Shown: one piece after another, positions 17,116 to 27,491 of the stretch
How the letters are laid out: each line of letters begins with the position of its first letter
How positions within the stretch are numbered: the stretch's first letter is position 1
DNA from: an uncultured Bacteroides sp.
GTDB taxonomy: Bacteria > Bacteroidota > Bacteroidia > Bacteroidales > Bacteroidaceae
Reading direction: 5' to 3'
NCBI GenBank assembly: GCA_944322275.1
Contig: CALUOV010000005.1
Span: forward strand, 1 to 56,754
DNA length: 56,754 nt
Notes under the pieces: model-generated
Told to the model about the DNA's origin: nothing
Seen by the model: the letters and a program-made list of their open reading frames with translations, nothing else
The model's database searches: none
Made by a program: the position numbers and the translations under genes

Positions 17116-17937
17116 TTACAACTTATAAACGATGTCCTTTACATAAGCCGCCCATTGGACCGGTGTCCTCGATTTATCAAAAGTCTGCCAGGGAATCGGT
17201 TTGCCAAAGGTCACCTTAAATGTCTTATGCCGGTTTTTCAGCATTTCATCGGCCAGGTATAACATGGCGATGTTGATTTTCAGCCCCAAGCACTTGCATA
17301 CATTGGCCAGATTGTAGAAGAAATCCGAATTCCGTCCCTCAAAATGTACCGGAACCACATCCCGATGATGCTCCACACTTTTCACAATGAATGCCTTTTT
17401 CCAATCGAGGTCAGCTATCACTCCTCCCTTCTGACGCCGCGAACACAATCCGGCCGGGAACATGATCATCTGATTGTCTGAAGCGAAACCGGCTTCTACC
17501 ATACGCGGAAAATCTTTCGCTTGACGGCCGGTCTTATTAATGGGAATACATAATGGAGCCAGGCCACGCAGGTTCATCAGCAAATCGTTTACCATGTATT
17601 TCACCCGTCCATTATAATGCTTACCCAATACATAACCCAAAGCTATACCGTCCTGCCCGCCCAAAGGATGATTGGACACAAATGTGTAAAGCCCCTCTTG
17701 AGGAAGATTTTCAGCTCCATGGACATCAATCTTCGCATCCAAAAAATCCAAGCAGGCCTCAAGGAAATCCACTCCGACTTTGTCTTTCGATTCGCGCAAG
17801 AATACATTCAGTTCGTCTTGATGCACGATATGCTTGAGATACGAGACAACAAAACGAGGAATATACCGCGCTTGCTTCGGTGCTTTCTCCCGAAGTACCC
17901 TGTCAATGTCTATTAGAAACAAAGAATCATCCGCCAT
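17116..17937 (-). CDS. glsA: Glycine lipid O-acyltransferase, PlsC-like
   Basis: The 273-residue protein belongs to the lysophospholipid acyltransferase superfamily. The catalytic block reads SNHPLGGQDGIALG; the His and Asp are five residues apart (HX5D) rather than the textbook HX4D. A second block, IMFPAGLCSRRQKGG, is the phosphate/acceptor region. Paired with a GlsB-like N-acyltransferase, it should add the second fatty acid to the 3-hydroxyl of N-acyl-glycine, forming the di-acyl glycine lipid of the Bacteroides membrane. It is the first gene of the pair; the promoter lies 26-57 bases upstream. The role is from family pairing; ornithine or serine lipids as products are an alternative. Confidence 0.78.
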   Translation of the reverse strand: MADDSLFLIDIDRVLREKAPKQARYIPRFVVSYLKHIVHQDELNVFLRESKDKVGVDFLEACLDFLDAKIDVHGAENLPQEGLYTFVSNHPLGGQDGIALGYVLGKHYNGRVKYMVNDLLMNLRGLAPLCIPINKTGRQAKDFPRMVEAGFASDNQMIMFPAGLCSRRQKGGVIADLDWKKAFIVKSVEHHRDVVPVHFEGRNSDFFYNLANVCKCLGLKINIAMLYLADEMLKNRHKTFKVTFGKPIPWQTFDKSRTPVQWAAYVKDIVYKL

Positions 17938-17962
17938 TCTTTCATTCGAATAAATACCTGCG

Positions 17963-17994
17963 CAAAATTAACGCTTCTTTTTAATTTTGAGCAA
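17963..17994 (-). promoter_or_regulatory. Bacteroides-type promoter for glsA-glsB
   Basis: On the minus strand TAATTTTG (17963-17970) matches the -7 consensus TAnnTTTG. A -33-like TTGC (17991-17994) lies 20 bases upstream. Transcription would begin near 17956, leaving a short leader. Confidence 0.5.
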
Positions 17995-18083
17995 GATTTT
18001 GATAGAAAATGCACTATATGTCTACCAAAAAGTATTATTAGGCACTAATTGACAGACTTTATTTCCGTACAGATTGCCTATTC

Positions 18084-18476
18084 TCAGTTTTCCACCTGCC
18101 GTCCGGCTTCCTTCCAACCGTTAAACCCCGTTGCGAGTTCATACACTTTAAACCCTTTCTCACTGAGGATTCCGGCAGCTTTCTTGCTACGTTTTCCACT
18201 CCGGCAATACAAAGCCACCGAACGGCCTTTGTCTAAGGCAGAATCGGCAATAGAGGCAAAATGCTCCTCGTCAAGAACATTGATGTTAAGGCTGCCGGGT
18301 ATATGACCTTCAGAATATTCGGCCACAGTGCGTACATCGAGGCGTTGCACCAACGGGTCACTTATCACTTCGGCAAACTTGTCTACCGATACCGTCTCAA
18401 AGCCTTTCTCCTTTTGCTGGCAAGAAAAAAGGGACATTGTTACTAAACAAATGCAGGCAAACCACTTTTTATACAT
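18084..18476 (-). CDS. Rhodanese-domain lipoprotein
   Basis: The 130-residue product has a lipoprotein signal ending MSLFSCQQ, so Cys19 would be lipidated, and then a single rhodanese domain: RLDVRTVAEYSEGHIPGS and the active loop YCRSGKRSKKA, with Cys as sulfur or phosphate carrier. The domain is complete and ends in the FNGWKEAGR motif typical of single-domain rhodaneses. It is the last gene of a minus-strand operon, 8 bases after the NigD-like gene. A periplasmic sulfur-transfer or redox role is possible; the substrate is unknown. Confidence 0.88.
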   Translation of the reverse strand: MYKKWFACICLVTMSLFSCQQKEKGFETVSVDKFAEVISDPLVQRLDVRTVAEYSEGHIPGSLNINVLDEEHFASIADSALDKGRSVALYCRSGKRSKKAAGILSEKGFKVYELATGFNGWKEAGRQVEN

Positions 18477-18484
18477 AGATAGAA

Positions 18485-19165
18485 TCAGTTTGTATTTGTA
18501 GGACTATATTCAAAAGTATAGGTTTTTATCTCATCCTCATAGGTATGCAGACTGAAACGGACTGTCACACCAGACACACCGTCGGAGGCGTATTGACACA
18601 GCGGAATGGACAAGTAGGCGCGTTGCGTATAGGCTTGCAAATCGCTTCCCGCATCGTGATACAATAAGAGACTTACCGTGCGATGTCCCGTAGTTTCATC
18701 TGTTTCCACCTGTTCCTCCACAAAGTGGAAATAGTGCGCCCCGTTTTGAGCCTTCACTTCCAGAATACAATTCAAGTAATCAAGCCCCATCCAAATGCTA
18801 AGCACATCAGCCGGATCTGTCTTTACCCCCTCTTTGAACGTATCGGCAGCTTTGGGCACCGGAGCTACCGCGCTGACCAACGCATTGATACGTATGCCTG
18901 TCACGCCTTCAGAGCTTGTTTCTTCCGTATAATTACATACGACCCGTACCAAGCTATCGGCTTTTACACGGCTATGAGTGGCATCGGCTATGACGGGAAA
19001 ACGTAAACCCTTATCGGTTATGACCGACTCCAATTCACCACTGGCCGATGAATAAGCCGTCAGGTAGTCTTGCTTCATGGAAGGAACAAAATAATCATCC
19101 CCACAGGCCATCAGCATCAGACACAACGCCAAAGCCGCTCCTATCCTATGTACATGCTCAATCAT
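18485..19165 (-). CDS. NigD-like lipoprotein
   Basis: The 226-residue product has a signal ending LMLMACGDD (lipidated Cys). The first part, an OB-like NigD N-domain, covers LESVITDKGLRFPV and VRVVCNYTEE. The C-terminal beta-sandwich has the characteristic DVLSIWMGLDYLNCILE stretch. NigD-like proteins are Bacteroidetes envelope lipoproteins named after a bacteriocin-linked gene; their function is not established. It overlaps the upstream acyltransferase gene by 8 bases and precedes the rhodanese gene by 8, so it is part of the same operon. Confidence 0.78.
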   Translation of the reverse strand: MIEHVHRIGAALALCLMLMACGDDYFVPSMKQDYLTAYSSASGELESVITDKGLRFPVIADATHSRVKADSLVRVVCNYTEETSSEGVTGIRINALVSAVAPVPKAADTFKEGVKTDPADVLSIWMGLDYLNCILEVKAQNGAHYFHFVEEQVETDETTGHRTVSLLLYHDAGSDLQAYTQRAYLSIPLCQYASDGVSGVTVRFSLHTYEDEIKTYTFEYSPTNTN

Positions 19166-20309
19166 AAGTTTTCGCTTGTAGATAATTTTTCAACGGATTG
19201 GCATACATCTGCAACATCTTGGCGCGAAGAAAGGTTTCATCTTTATCGGGTAAATCGATACGTGCCAATTGCCGGTCAATGTAAGCCTCAAATTTTTGCC
19301 TGTCCTCTTCCGTATAGCGGGAAACGAAACGTTTCTCTCCGTCCAGCCAGTCAGCAGCCACATAATTAACCGGGTAAAGACGATAACCGCTATGAATGGA
19401 GTGGTCGATGAGCGCTGCAATTTGTATAAAGAGTTCCTGCCGGGAAAGATTACGGTCTATTTGTGACAAAGCAGAATTGATGCAAGGAGCCATATGGAAA
19501 TGCACGCGCCCTTTATAGCCCGATAACCCCGTCTGCATGTTTTTCAAATCATCGGCAGTCGTTTTCTTATAATCAGGATGGTCACGCTTTAACTGAAACT
19601 CCCATGCCTTAAGGAAATCACAGGGGTCGTATTCGTAGGAAATGGAAAGCGGGACAATGTTCATCTGCATCAGCCGATCGATACTATCTCCTTCTCCCCC
19701 GAGGACGAGCATCTTCAGCACGCTTTCCTGGGTACGGTCATCGGAATCCTTGGCACGTCCCTCGCGCTGGGCTATCCAAATGGATTGTTTCTTATCAGCG
19801 ATGGCATAATGCATGTAACGCGACATGCGGGCCGATGACTGGAGCATCTGCCGCATGGGCAGGCTACGTTGCACAATGAAAGACTTGTTGATGCGCACCA
19901 GTTTCTTAATCCAAGGATAGATAAGAAGATTGTCACCTATGGCTATCTCTACGGTATCCAACCCTTGATCCACTAACAGAAGGGACAAGAAACCGGAATC
20001 GAGGATGATGTCCCTGTGGTTGGAGATATAGGTATAAGCACCGTTTTTTTCCGCCAGAGCAGAATTGTCCAATGTCACGCCATCCGTACAGTTTTGGATG
20101 ATTTTCTTCATCAACGCATAGCCGAATTGCTTTTGAAACTCCAGCTTGGTTTTGCAGGCACACATGCGGCTTGCAAGCATCTCAAACGGTATTTCCGGAA
20201 ATGCCGCCCCTGCCACTTGCCTGAAAGCAGGGTCGGCTATCAATTCCCGGAATACTTGCGGTAATTCCTCGTCGTGATAAGGACGAATTTCGTCAAATTC
20301 TTCGTTCAT
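19158..20309 (-). CDS. Glycerol-phosphate acyltransferase-like protein (PlsC/PlsB superfamily)
   Basis: The 383-residue product has the acyltransferase motif SNHRDIILDSGF (HX4D) near residue 94-100, and a substrate block IWIAQREGRAKDSDDRTQ. The N-terminal 90 residues precede the domain, and a C-terminal extension of about 150 residues is unlike simple PlsC. Such long forms are common in Bacteroidetes and are annotated as 1-acylglycerol-3-phosphate acyltransferases. It should act at the inner membrane in lipid assembly. It lies 11 bases after ddl. Substrate specificity is not readable from sequence. Confidence 0.75.
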   Translation of the reverse strand: MNEEFDEIRPYHDEELPQVFRELIADPAFRQVAGAAFPEIPFEMLASRMCACKTKLEFQKQFGYALMKKIIQNCTDGVTLDNSALAEKNGAYTYISNHRDIILDSGFLSLLLVDQGLDTVEIAIGDNLLIYPWIKKLVRINKSFIVQRSLPMRQMLQSSARMSRYMHYAIADKKQSIWIAQREGRAKDSDDRTQESVLKMLVLGGEGDSIDRLMQMNIVPLSISYEYDPCDFLKAWEFQLKRDHPDYKKTTADDLKNMQTGLSGYKGRVHFHMAPCINSALSQIDRNLSRQELFIQIAALIDHSIHSGYRLYPVNYVAADWLDGEKRFVSRYTEEDRQKFEAYIDRQLARIDLPDKDETFLRAKMLQMYANPLKNYLQAKTYD

Positions 20310-20320
20310 GGCAATAGGGA

Positions 20321-21301
20321 TTAATGAAATTTATTTTCGATGATATCGGTCATCACATCCTTTATATCCAGTCCGGCCGCACGCACTTGCTGAGGAATGA
20401 AGCTGGTGGCGGTCATGCCCGGTGTCGTGTTCACCTCCAATAGATTGATTTTCTCGCCTTCGGTAACAATGTAATCCACACGGATAATGCCTTGCGCACC
20501 CAATATGTCATAAATGGCTGAAGTCAGTTTCTTTACGCGGTCAGTCAGGCTGTCCGAGATACGGGCCGGTGTAATCTCGTCTGATTCGCCGTTGTACTTA
20601 GCCTTGTAGTCAAAATACTCATTGTGGCTGACCACCTCGGTGATGGGGAATACGACCGACTTGTCCCGTGTCTTGTAGCACCCGCACGTCAACTCCGTGC
20701 CGGACATGTAGGCTTCCACCATGACCTCCTGTGCCTCGGCAAATGCTTTGGCAATGGCCGGCTGTATCTCTTCACGCGTCTTTACCTTGGTCACTCCGAA
20801 ACTGGAACCGCCCAAGCTGGGCTTGATGAAGCAAGGCAATCCTATTTTCTCCACCACATCGTCATCAGAGATGTGCTGTCCGCCACGCAGCAGCAAGGAG
20901 TCGGCTATACGTACGCCGTAGGATTTCAAGTATTGGTTGCAGGCAAACTTATCGTAAGTGAGAGCCGCCGCCAATACGCCACAACAAGAATACGGGATAT
21001 GGAGCATGTCGAAATAGCCCTGAAGGCGTCCGTCCTCGCCGGGAGTGCCGTGAATGGTGATGTAGGCGAAGTCGAACCTGACTTTCTCTCCGCTCTCTTT
21101 GGTGAAGCTGAAGTCATTGCGGTCGATTGGCAACGTCTTTTCTTCGCTTAGCTGCACGTGCCAATCCAACCCGCGCATGCCTACTATATATAAGGTGTAT
21201 TTTTCCTTATCAATGAACGAATAGATTCCTTGTGCACTGCGCAGGGAAACTTCATACTCCGAAGTGTCGCCTCCGGCAACAATTGCGATTGTACGTTTCA
21301 T
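20321..21301 (-). CDS. ddl: D-alanine--D-alanine ligase
   Basis: ATG 21301 gives 326 residues beginning MKRTIAIVAGGDTSEYEVSL; a TTG 6 bases upstream adds two residues and is less likely. The ATP-grasp fold is clear: TIHGTPGEDGRLQGYFD, CFIKPSLGGSSFGV in the nucleotide-binding region, and LLEVNTTPGMTATSFIPQQ with the magnesium ligands. The enzyme joins two D-Ala for the peptidoglycan stem peptide, in the cytoplasm. It is 47 bases after the RluD-like gene in the minus-strand operon. Confidence 0.95.
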   Translation of the reverse strand: MKRTIAIVAGGDTSEYEVSLRSAQGIYSFIDKEKYTLYIVGMRGLDWHVQLSEEKTLPIDRNDFSFTKESGEKVRFDFAYITIHGTPGEDGRLQGYFDMLHIPYSCCGVLAAALTYDKFACNQYLKSYGVRIADSLLLRGGQHISDDDVVEKIGLPCFIKPSLGGSSFGVTKVKTREEIQPAIAKAFAEAQEVMVEAYMSGTELTCGCYKTRDKSVVFPITEVVSHNEYFDYKAKYNGESDEITPARISDSLTDRVKKLTSAIYDILGAQGIIRVDYIVTEGEKINLLEVNTTPGMTATSFIPQQVRAAGLDIKDVMTDIIENKFH

Positions 21302-21348
21302 TGTCAATTAGTTGAATTATTTAGTCATTTGTCATTTGTCATTTATCA

Positions 21349-22428
21349 CTAATCATTATCCGACCTTGTCTTCGCGTATTCGCGCCACTTGCCGATGAGG
21401 CGTGTCATGTCATCGGGCAATTCGGAAGTAAAATACATCTCCTCACCAGTGACCGGATGGACAAACCCCAATGTCATGGCATGCAACGCCTGACGCGGAC
21501 AGATGTCAAAGCAATTGTTTACGAACTGCTTGTATTTGGCGAAATGGGTGCCACGCAATATCTCGTGGCCTCCATAGCGTTCATCGTTAAAGAGCACATG
21601 GCCGATGTGCTTCATGTGGACGCGTATCTGGTGCGTCCGTCCTGTCTCCAGGATGCACTCCACTAAGGTCACATACCCGAAGCGCTCGAGCACCCGGTAA
21701 TGGGTTACGGCCGGCTTACCTTCGCCCTCAGGCAAGACTGTCATTTGCAGGCGGTCTTTCGGATTACGTCCTATGTTTCCCGTAATGGTTCCCTCGTCCT
21801 GTTCCACATTGCCCCATACCAAGGCCCGATAGCGGCGTTTGGTAGTCTTGTGAAAGAATTGCCAACCCAGATTGGTCTTGGCGTCGGCCGTCTTGGCTAT
21901 GACCAGCAAGCCACTCGTGTCCTTATCAATGCGATGCACCAGCCCCAAATGCGGGTCATTGGCATCATAGCCTTTGGTGTCCTTCAAGTGCCAGGCGATG
22001 GCATTCACCAGCGTCCCGCTCCAATTGCCGTGGCCGGGATGTACCACCAGGCCGGCAGGCTTGTTCACCACCATCACGTAGTCGTCCTCGTACACGATAT
22101 CCAGCGGAATATCTTCGGGCACCACTTCGTTGTCGTAACGCGGGCGATCCATTACTACTGTAATGACATCCAGCGGCTTCACCCGGTAACTGCATTTCAC
22201 CGGCTTTCCATTTGCCATGACGAAACCCGCATCGGCAGCCTTCTGGATACGGTTACGTGAGGAATTGGTGATGCGGTCGAATAGATATTTATCCACCCGC
22301 ACCATCTCCTGACCTTTGTCCACCACTACACGGAAGTGCTCATACAGCTGCGCCTCATCCACCAGCGGCTCCACATCGTCCAGGCCGTCATTCTCTTCTA
22401 TTTCTATATCTGTCTCGTCCGTAATCAT
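21349..22428 (-). CDS. rluD: RluA/RluD family 23S rRNA pseudouridine synthase
   Basis: The 359-residue product has an N-terminal S4 RNA-binding domain (VRVDKYLFDRITNSSRNRI, about residues 40-100) and a pseudouridine synthase domain with the catalytic Asp in HRIDKDTSGLLVIAKT. Later blocks GRTHQIRVHMKHIGH and ALHAMTLGFVHP are family hallmarks. The length fits RluD, which modifies helix 69 of 23S rRNA. An acidic N-terminal tail (EIEENDGLDDVEPLVDEA) is common in Bacteroidetes members. It is 9 bases after the PASTA gene. RluD rather than RluC is inferred from overall likeness only. Confidence 0.9.
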   Translation of the reverse strand: MITDETDIEIEENDGLDDVEPLVDEAQLYEHFRVVVDKGQEMVRVDKYLFDRITNSSRNRIQKAADAGFVMANGKPVKCSYRVKPLDVITVVMDRPRYDNEVVPEDIPLDIVYEDDYVMVVNKPAGLVVHPGHGNWSGTLVNAIAWHLKDTKGYDANDPHLGLVHRIDKDTSGLLVIAKTADAKTNLGWQFFHKTTKRRYRALVWGNVEQDEGTITGNIGRNPKDRLQMTVLPEGEGKPAVTHYRVLERFGYVTLVECILETGRTHQIRVHMKHIGHVLFNDERYGGHEILRGTHFAKYKQFVNNCFDICPRQALHAMTLGFVHPVTGEEMYFTSELPDDMTRLIGKWREYAKTRSDND

Positions 22429-22437
22429 TCGTTCCCA

Positions 22438-23094
22438 TTAAAACCATTCTTCTTCATCCAGGGTCTTTCTTTCAACGGGTGGAATAACAATTGGATTACC
22501 CAAAGAGTCTACCCCCAACGAATCGGCAGGTTGAGGCGGTTCTTCACCATTTCCTATCACCAATGTAAGAATAGCTCCCGTTGGCACTTTGGCCCCGATA
22601 GCCAACGAGTCTCCCTGATACTTCACGGCGTACACCCAATCTTTCTCACCAGGAATAGAGTCATTACTGGTCAGGCGGAAGCCTGCGGCCAGCAACCGGG
22701 CTTCGGCCTGGCGCACAGAGCTATTGTCAGCCACATCGGGCACTTCCTGCAAGGGTACGCTTAGCGTATTTATAGTCAGGTAGATGGTACGCCCCTTCTT
22801 GACACGCTGTCCGGCCACAGGATTGTAATCGAGTATGCATCCGGCAGGCAGAGTTTTCACGTAATTGGAGTCGGCCACCTCATACAAAAGCTCACGCTCG
22901 ACAAACAATGCTTTGGCTTCCTGTAAGCCCATACCTTTCACATCGGGCACCACAACGGCCTCCCCATGACGGGTATACACTTCCAGCGCCTTCAGCACAC
23001 CGAATATCAAACCTATCACCACGACAATCATGGCTGCTATATTTCCCCAGAAGAGTTTATTCTTCCGGAAGGAGAAGAATTCTTTGAATGTCAT
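22438..23094 (-). CDS. PASTA-domain membrane protein
   Basis: The 218-residue product has one N-terminal transmembrane helix (WGNIAAMIVVVIGLIFGVL, about residues 16-35). Three PASTA-type repeats follow, opening VVVPDVKGMGLQEAKALF, LQEVPDVADNSSVRQAEARL and, less clearly, a third with KVPTGAILTLVIG. PASTA repeats bind peptidoglycan or act as protein contacts outside the inner membrane. There is no kinase or transpeptidase domain; stand-alone PASTA proteins beside RluD and Ddl are seen in Bacteroidales. It heads the operon running to 18084. Confidence 0.88.
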   Translation of the reverse strand: MTFKEFFSFRKNKLFWGNIAAMIVVVIGLIFGVLKALEVYTRHGEAVVVPDVKGMGLQEAKALFVERELLYEVADSNYVKTLPAGCILDYNPVAGQRVKKGRTIYLTINTLSVPLQEVPDVADNSSVRQAEARLLAAGFRLTSNDSIPGEKDWVYAVKYQGDSLAIGAKVPTGAILTLVIGNGEEPPQPADSLGVDSLGNPIVIPPVERKTLDEEEWF

Positions 23095-23142
23095 AATCTA
23101 TCCCTAGTTTGCGACAAAGATAGGTATTTCTATGCAAGCGAC

Positions 23143-23186
23143 AAAAGAAAAGCCGCAAAAGACAACCCATCCGTGTCCTTGCGGCT
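23143..23186 (-). terminator. Rho-independent terminator of rpmH
   Basis: On the minus strand an 8-bp G/C-rich stem (AGCCGCAA with TTGCGGCT; 23151-23158 and 23179-23186), with four more pairs inside, is followed by a T-rich tail TTTTCTTTTG. It sits 27 bases after the rpmH stop codon. Confidence 0.8.
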
Positions 23187-23212
23187 CTCTTAAATCGTTT
23201 ATAAGAAGGCGA

Positions 23213-23374
23213 TTATGCCTTTACACCGTTGTATTCGTCTGAAACGGTCAGTTTCTTACGACCCTTGGCGCGACGTGCTGCCAATACTCTGCGGCCATTG
23301 GCTGTAGCCATTCTTTCACGAAAACCGTGTTTGTTTTTTCTCTTTCTGTTAGAGGGTTGGAATGTTCTTTTCAT
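23213..23374 (-). CDS. rpmH: 50S ribosomal protein L34
   Basis: The 53-residue product [18 protein letters not shown] then [14 protein letters not shown] matches L34 along its whole length. A longer frame exists upstream to 23461, but the ATG at 23374 matches the family and lies downstream of a good promoter. The C-terminal tail SDEYNGVKA is the Bacteroidetes form. It has its own promoter and terminator and is divergent from efp. Confidence 0.97.
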   Translation of the reverse strand: MKRTFQPSNRKRKNKHGFRERMATANGRRVLAARRAKGRKKLTVSDEYNGVKA

Positions 23375-23418
23375 TGCTATATCTTCTTTTACGTTATTAT
23401 TCTCACGAATTCGGGCTG

Positions 23419-23450
23419 CAAAAATAGGCACTTTTTTCAAATAAACCAAA
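23419..23450 (-). promoter_or_regulatory. Promoter of rpmH
   Basis: The minus strand shows -33 TTTG (23447-23450), a 20-base spacer and -7 TATTTTTG (23419-23426), a full match to the Bacteroides consensus. It shows that the ATG at 23374, not the longer frame, is the start. Confidence 0.75.
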
Positions 23451-23476
23451 CGATAACTCATTTTCTCTCAAAAGTT

Positions 23477-23508
23477 TTTGCGATTTTTACTGATTTCCAT
23501 TAATTTTG
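23477..23508 (+). promoter_or_regulatory. Promoter of efp
   Basis: -33 TTTG (23477-23480), a 20-base spacer and -7 TAATTTTG (23501-23508) form a textbook Bacteroides housekeeping promoter, divergent from that of rpmH. Confidence 0.75.
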
Positions 23509-23575
23509 CACCGCATTTCGAAAACCGGAGCACATTTTTTAAGTATCATATTTAATAATATAATAAAGAACAGTT

Positions 23576-24142
23576 ATGATTAATGCACAAGACATTAAAA
23601 TCGGAACTTGCATCCGTATGGATGGCAAGTTGTATTTCTGCATCGACTTCCTGCATGTAAAGCCGGGAAAGGGCAACACTTTTATGCGCACCAAACTGAA
23701 AGACGTCGTTGACGGCTATGTATTGGAACGCCGTTTCAACATCGGCGAAAAACTGGAAGATGTCCGCGTAGAACGTCGTCCTTACCAATATCTCTATCAC
23801 GATGGGAATGATTACCAGTTCATGAACCAAGAGACATTTGAACAAATTCCTATCGCTCACGACCTGATTAACGGTGTAGACTTCCTGATCGAAGGCCAGG
23901 TGGTAGATGTTGTTTCCGATGCTTCGACAGAAACCGTACTTTATGCCGACATGCCTATCAAAGTACAGCAGAAGGTGACTTACACGGAGCCGGGTCTGAA
24001 AGGCGATACAGCTACCAACACGTTGAAGCCTGCTACCGTTGAATCGGGTGCTACGGTTCGCGTTCCGTTGTTTATCAACGAGGGCGAAACCATTGAGATC
24101 GACACACGTGACGGCTCGTATGTAGGTCGTGTAAAAGCATAA
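23576..24142 (+). CDS. efp: Translation elongation factor P
   Basis: The 188-residue product has three beta-barrel domains: the KOW-like N-domain ([18 protein letters not shown], with [17 protein letters not shown] around the modifiable Lys of the KPGKG loop), the central OB domain and the C-terminal block [23 protein letters not shown] enters stalled ribosomes at polyproline runs. Its own promoter and terminator flank it, so it is probably a single-gene transcript. Confidence 0.97.
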   Translation: MINAQDIKIGTCIRMDGKLYFCIDFLHVKPGKGNTFMRTKLKDVVDGYVLERRFNIGEKLEDVRVERRPYQYLYHDGNDYQFMNQETFEQIPIAHDLINGVDFLIEGQVVDVVSDASTETVLYADMPIKVQQKVTYTEPGLKGDTATNTLKPATVESGATVRVPLFINEGETIEIDTRDGSYVGRVKA

Positions 24143-24170
24143 ATGAAATAAAATTTCATATATAAGTTGG

Positions 24171-24229
24171 CACGGAGGCACAGACACGGGATTATTAATT
24201 CCTGCGATGCTGATGCCTCCGTGTTTTTT
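24171..24229 (+). terminator. Terminator after efp
   Basis: A perfect 10-bp stem (CACGGAGGCA 24171-24180, TGCCTCCGTG 24214-24223) followed by six T residues. The loop of 33 bases is long, but the stem and T-run are strong. It overlaps upstream frames of the next gene, which supports the later start at 24272. Confidence 0.75.
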
Positions 24230-24271
24230 GCAGGAAATAGTGTATACTCCCAACCAAATGCTCATTTACCG

Positions 24272-25261
24272 ATGAAATATTCCGTTATTATCCCCGTGTA
24301 CAATCGCCCCGATGAAGTGGACGAATTACTACAAAGCCTTACGCAACAAACCTTTAAGGATTTCGAAGTATTAGTCGTGGAAGACGGTTCAGCCATCTCG
24401 TGCGAAGGAGTAGTACACCGATATGATGACCGTCTGGATATACATTATTATAATAAGCCCAATTCGGGCCCTGGACAAAGCCGGAATTACGGCGCAGAAC
24501 GCAGCCATGGGGAATATCTCATCATTCTCGATTCCGACTGCATTTTGCCTGCGGACTATTTTGCCGCTGTTGAAGCGGAATTGCAATGTAAACCAGCCGA
24601 TGCTTTTGGCGGCCCCGATCGTGCCCATGCATCTTTTTCTGACGTACAAAAAGCCATTAATTATTCCATGACTTCATTTTTTACGACCGGTGGTATTCGT
24701 GGAGGGAAAAAGCAGATGGATAAATTCTATCCCCGTAGCTTCAATATGGGAGTACGCCGCGAAGTATACCTAGCTTTGGGAGGCTTTTCCAAAATGCGTT
24801 TCGGTGAAGATATCGACTTTAGCATCCGTATTTTTAAGGGCGGATATAGTTGCCGTCTTTTCCCTGATGCCTGGGTATACCATAAGCGTCGGACGGATTT
24901 TCGCAAATTTTTCAAGCAAGTACATAATTCAGGCATCGCGCGCATCAATCTTTATAAAAAATATCCGGAATCTTTAAAAGTTGTCCATTTGCTTCCAGCC
25001 TTGTTCACGTCAGGGGCACTGATGTTGCTTGCGATCTCATTCTTTTACCCTTATGCCGTACTTCCTCTGTTGCTTTACGCTTTACTAACAGGTATAGATT
25101 CTACGATACAGAACCATAGTGTACGCATCGGGCTTTATTCCATAAGTGCCGCTTATATTCAACTTATCGGATATGGCACCGGCTTCTGGCGAGCCTGGTG
25201 GAAACGTTGTGTCTGTCATAAAGGAGAGTTTGAAGCGTTTAAAGATAATTTCTACAAATGA
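24272..25261 (+). CDS. Glycosyltransferase family 2 protein with C-terminal membrane segments
   Basis: ATG 24272 gives 329 residues starting MKYSVIIPVYNRPDEVDELL; the frame is open further upstream but runs through the efp terminator. The GT-A motifs are VVEDGSAISCEG, SRNYGAERSHGEYLIILDSDC (DSD at the metal site) and an ED-type catalytic loop RFGEDIDFSIRIF. Two hydrophobic stretches near residues 245-290 suggest membrane association. It is probably an envelope glycan enzyme; donor and acceptor are unknown. Its TGA overlaps the radC ATG. Confidence 0.82.
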   Translation: MKYSVIIPVYNRPDEVDELLQSLTQQTFKDFEVLVVEDGSAISCEGVVHRYDDRLDIHYYNKPNSGPGQSRNYGAERSHGEYLIILDSDCILPADYFAAVEAELQCKPADAFGGPDRAHASFSDVQKAINYSMTSFFTTGGIRGGKKQMDKFYPRSFNMGVRREVYLALGGFSKMRFGEDIDFSIRIFKGGYSCRLFPDAWVYHKRRTDFRKFFKQVHNSGIARINLYKKYPESLKVVHLLPALFTSGALMLLAISFFYPYAVLPLLLYALLTGIDSTIQNHSVRIGLYSISAAYIQLIGYGTGFWRAWWKRCVCHKGEFEAFKDNFYK

Positions 25262-25947
25262 TGGAAAAACTGACAATCAATCAATGGGCAGAAGAAGATC
25301 GTCCGCGTGAGAAAATGATGCAAAAAGGCGCGGAAGTATTGACGGACGCAGAATTGCTAGGCATTCTGATAGGTTCGGGTAGTACGGATGAGAGTGCAGT
25401 ATCTTTAATGCAGCGAGTTTTGGCCTCCTGTGACAACAACCTGAATCAGTTAGCCAAATGGGAAGTACGTGATTTTGCACGCTTCAAAGGCATGGGACCA
25501 GCTAAAAGCATCACCATTATGGCTGCTTTGGAGTTAGGGAAACGACGTAACCTGCAGGCTCAGAGCGAACGCCATCAAATCCTTTCGTCCTCAGATATTT
25601 ACAAACTATTCCATCCCCTATTGTGTGACCTTCCTACCGAAGAGTTCTGGGTTTTGTTGCTCAACCAAGCCGGTAAGGTAATAGACAAAGTACGCATTAG
25701 TCGTGGCGGCATCGATCAGACCACGGCCGATGTGCGCACTATTCTGCGTGAAGCCCTGATTAAACGGGCGACTCAAATCGCATTGGTCCACAACCATCCT
25801 TCGGGAAATGTAAATCCGAGCAACGATGATCTAAGGTTAACCCAAGCCGTACAACGAGCAGCCCAAACTATGAATATTCGTCTGATCGACCATTTAGTCA
25901 TCACAGACGGAAACTACTATAGTTTTAATGACGAGGGACGTTTGTAA
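25258..25947 (+). CDS. radC: RadC family JAB-domain protein
   Basis: The 229-residue product has an N-terminal helix-hairpin-helix-like part (MKG-type turn in FARFKGMGPAKSITIMAALELGKRR) and a JAB/MPN metalloprotease-like domain with HNHPSGNVNPSNDD providing the metal-binding His residues. It is annotated as a DNA repair protein, but the original repair phenotype is disputed and the biochemical role is unsettled. It overlaps the upstream glycosyltransferase by four bases (ATGA), so they share a transcript. It is convergent with sufB. Confidence 0.92.
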   Translation: MMEKLTINQWAEEDRPREKMMQKGAEVLTDAELLGILIGSGSTDESAVSLMQRVLASCDNNLNQLAKWEVRDFARFKGMGPAKSITIMAALELGKRRNLQAQSERHQILSSSDIYKLFHPLLCDLPTEEFWVLLLNQAGKVIDKVRISRGGIDQTTADVRTILREALIKRATQIALVHNHPSGNVNPSNDDLRLTQAVQRAAQTMNIRLIDHLVITDGNYYSFNDEGRL

Positions 25948-26003
25948 ATAAATCAAACATACACAGTCTACCGTTTACACATACCCATACAGGAGCCCTC
26001 TTC

Positions 26004-27471
<1,468 letters not shown>

Positions 27472-27491
<20 letters not shown>

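Noticed and set aside
24167..24271. Longer start for the GT2 gene at 24272
   Set aside because: The extra 35 codons run through the efp terminator hairpin and T-run and have no family match; ATG 24272 starts right at MKYSVIIPVYN.
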